Program-made: the position numbers and the translations under genes | Notes under the pieces: generated by a model | The model's database searches: none | Told to the model about the DNA's origin: nothing | What the model saw: the letters and a program-made list of their open reading frames with translations, nothing else | Origin: Streptomyces sp. HUAS 15-9 | Lineage (GTDB): Bacteria > Actinomycetota > Actinomycetes > Streptomycetales > Streptomycetaceae | Direction of reading: 5' to 3' | DNA: 64,000 bases | NCBI RefSeq assembly: GCF_025642155.1 | Contig: NZ_CP106798.1 | Coordinates: 3,410,001 to 3,474,000, forward strand | Shown here: piece after piece, positions 62,493 to 64,000 of the stretch | Numbering within the stretch: position 1 is the first letter of the stretch | How the letters are laid out: every line of letters begins with the position of its first letter

Positions 62493-62978
62493 ATGACCGC
62501 CACGCCCGCTCCCGCCGCCGAGGCCGACTGGCTCCGCCTGGACCGCCAGATCTGCTTCTCCCTGCACGCCGCGTCCCGCGCCTTCAACGGCGTCTACCGC
62601 GTGGTCCTCAAGGACCTCGGGCTCACCTATCCGCAGTACCTGGTGATGCTGGTGCTGTGGGAGCACGGCGAGCTGCCGGTCAAGAAGCTCGGCGAACACC
62701 TGCGCCTGGACTCCGGCACGCTGTCACCGCTGGTGAAGCGGCTGGAGGGGGCCGGTCTGGTCCGGCGGGAGCGCAGCATGCGCGACGAGCGCTCGGTGGA
62801 TGTACGGCTGACCGACGAGGGCGCGGCGCTGCGCGAGCGGGCGCTGCAGGTGCCGCGTCACATCGCCGCCTCGACCGGTTTCGGGATCGACGAGATCAAC
62901 GACCTGCGGGACCGCCTCGACCGGCTCACCAACGCCCTGGACTCGGCCGCGCTGGAGGGCGCACCGGACTCCCCGTAG
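62493..62978 (+). CDS. ohrR: OhrR, redox-sensing MarR-family repressor
   Basis: This 161-residue protein has the MarR winged helix (LTYPQYLVMLVLWEHGELPV, then LRLDSGTLSPLVKRLEGAGL and RRERSMRDERSVDVRLTDEG). The reactive Cys of OhrR is in LRLDRQICFSLHAASR near the N-terminus. Oxidation by organic peroxides releases the operator and turns on ohr. The last 53 bp overlap the convergent membrane-protein gene. Confidence 0.93.
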   Translation: MTATPAPAAEADWLRLDRQICFSLHAASRAFNGVYRVVLKDLGLTYPQYLVMLVLWEHGELPVKKLGEHLRLDSGTLSPLVKRLEGAGLVRRERSMRDERSVDVRLTDEGAALRERALQVPRHIAASTGFGIDEINDLRDRLDRLTNALDSAALEGAPDSP

Positions 62979-64000
62979 CGAGGTGGCGGCGGACGTACAG
63001 CCGGACGGTCACCCGGTTCCGTACCGTCTCCGCGTCGACCGCGAACTGCCCGTTCAGGACGTCGAGTTTGGCCCGCTCCACGGGATTGCTCGGCCGACGG
63101 GGCGCGTCGAGCATGTACCGCTCGGCGACCACCCACACCCGGTCGAGCCCGGCCAGCCGGTGCCGCAGGACGCGCGCGTCCACCTCGGTGCCGTACAGCG
63201 TCCCCGACTCGGGCGCCCCCACCGCCAGCGCCACGTCCCGCGTGCCCCTGAATCCCGCCGGATACGTCAGTGCCGCGCCGCGCGCGTGCGAGGGCAGGAA
63301 CAACACCGGGTCCCCCGGCCGGAGTTCATGGGAGGCGGCCACGGAGACGGCGGCCAGGTTGTCGGGGCGGTGGCGCGGAAGGCGGTCGTCGCGCAGGAGG
63401 GGCAGTTGATGGGTGAAGGCGAGGGTGATGGCGAGGACACCCGTGAGGGTGAGGAACGAGGAGCCGGATCGCACCCGAAAGGGTGAACCGGTCCACAGCC
63501 GCGCCAGTGCCACGGCCACCCGATCGGCGCCGGTCGCGATCAGCAGCGGCGCACCCGCGAGCGCGTAGAGCACATACCGGTCGACGTACAGCGGCGAGGA
63601 CTGCGAGGCGAGCATCAGCGTCACCGGCGGCACCACCGCCAGGGGCAGCGCGATACCCGCGCAGGTCACCTCCCCGCGCCGCCCGGCCAGCCGGGTCATC
63701 CCGACCACGGCGAACGCCAGGCAGGTCCAGTACACCTGCGAGGTCGGCCCGGCGAACGCCCGCAGCAGGCCCTGTGCGCTCTCCAGCGTCGGCTCGGTGA
63801 GCCATGCGAGCTGGGCCGACTGGGCGTGCGAGACGGCCACCATGGGGAGCAGCGTCAGGGCGACGGCGCCGGCCGCGCACCCCCAGCCCCGCCACACCCG
63901 CACGGGCACCCTCGCGAGCGCCAGCGTCACCGCGTGGGCGAGGAGCAGCAGGACCGCGAGTTCGTGCAGCCAGCAGGTGGCGCCGAGGATCGCGCCGTAC
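62926..64000 (-). CDS. Polytopic membrane protein (GT39-like), N-terminus beyond the right edge
   Basis: The frame is open across the right edge on the minus strand; an inner GTG start is at 63930. The visible 358 codons have about six hydrophobic segments (LAVLLLLAHAVTLALARV, VALTLLPMVAVSHAQ, LAFAVVGMTRL), a loop reading ASQSSPLYVDRYVLYALAGA, and a soluble C-terminal domain with HELRPGDPVLFLPSHARG and RYMLDAPRRPSNPVE. This resembles family-39 glycosyltransferase-like membrane proteins, which use lipid-linked sugars. Because the N-terminal catalytic part is missing, the call is tentative. The C-terminal end overlaps ohrR. Confidence 0.7.
   Translation of the reverse strand, partial: YGAILGATCWLHELAVLLLLAHAVTLALARVPVRVWRGWGCAAGAVALTLLPMVAVSHAQSAQLAWLTEPTLESAQGLLRAFAGPTSQVYWTCLAFAVVGMTRLAGRRGEVTCAGIALPLAVVPPVTLMLASQSSPLYVDRYVLYALAGAPLLIATGADRVAVALARLWTGSPFRVRSGSSFLTLTGVLAITLAFTHQLPLLRDDRLPRHRPDNLAAVSVAASHELRPGDPVLFLPSHARGAALTYPAGFRGTRDVALAVGAPESGTLYGTEVDARVLRHRLAGLDRVWVVAERYMLDAPRRPSNPVERAKLDVLNGQFAVDAETVRNRVTVRLYVRRHLATGSPVRPPARPSPGRW

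Overview
The window looks like a chromosomal core segment from a Streptomyces species. It has very high GC, GTG and TTG starts, many 4-bp ATGA/GTGA gene overlaps, an ssrA-smpB-ftsX-ftsE-prfB neighbourhood, a SigU/RsuA pair, two Ser/Thr kinases resembling PkaA and PkaB, and an LAETG sortase substrate. The gene order from about 14 kb to the right edge resembles, from memory, the S. coelicolor SCO294x-SCO298x region. No search was run, so locus comparisons are recollection. No prophage, transposase, integrase, CRISPR array or antibiotic gene cluster is visible.

Layout. 0-9 kb: an amino-acid permease cut by the left edge, an IclR regulator, a DEAD/DEAH helicase, a Phd/Doc-like toxin-antitoxin pair, an MFS exporter whose 3' end is tandemly duplicated, a degenerate long-variable-arm tRNA, a MerR regulator divergent from a membrane protein, and a protein with two SUKH-4-like domains. 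9-14 kb: a three-subunit xanthine dehydrogenase operon plus a 45-aa membrane protein, all coupled by 4-bp overlaps. Its FAD subunit is frameshifted and its 2Fe-2S subunit has a very long N-terminal extension and a repetitive tail. 14-25.7 kb: GH20 hexosaminidase, DUF3039 protein, YqgE, murA, a 168-bp tandem repeat array, HU protein, NAD malic enzyme, a candidate small RNA with its own terminator, a HelD-like helicase, and rsuA-sigU. 26-32 kb: a CGNR zinc-finger regulator, an anthrone-oxygenase-like membrane protein, a HemD-winged-helix fusion, a nitrate/nitrite transporter, small broken genes and two paralogous lipoproteins. 32-36.3 kb: a divergent LysR/MFS pair and a WhiJ-like triad (XRE/DUF5753, DUF397, ATPase). 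36.3-43 kb: tmRNA, smpB, an S41 protease, ftsX, ftsE, a zinc-ribbon membrane protein, an LAETG surface protein and prfB. 43-50 kb: two transmembrane-type Ser/Thr kinases divergent from a large FHA/FtsK-like ATPase. 50-62 kb: a sugar ABC importer (binding protein and two permeases, no ATPase) followed by three tandem glycosyltransferase/CDP-glycerol glycerophosphotransferase fusions and a polytopic membrane protein, which suggests wall teichoic-acid-like polymer synthesis. 62-64 kb: Ohr/OhrR with a perfect 22-bp palindrome, and a membrane protein cut by the right edge.

A theme of the window is reading-frame breaks in otherwise well-formed genes. Two fall in (CG)n runs and fit loss of exactly one CG unit (xanthine dehydrogenase FAD subunit, FHA/FtsK ATPase). 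Three others fit a 1-base indel beside short C or G runs (the pkaA-like kinase and two small genes). These may be sequencing or assembly indels, or real phase-variable or decaying loci; the sequence alone cannot separate the two. Candidate signals not explained by annotated genes are the structured RNA at 21.6-21.7 kb, the exact-period 168-bp array after murA, nested inverted repeats between the kinase and FHA genes, a six-tract G-quadruplex motif at 2.1 kb, and the odd tRNA at 6.6 kb.
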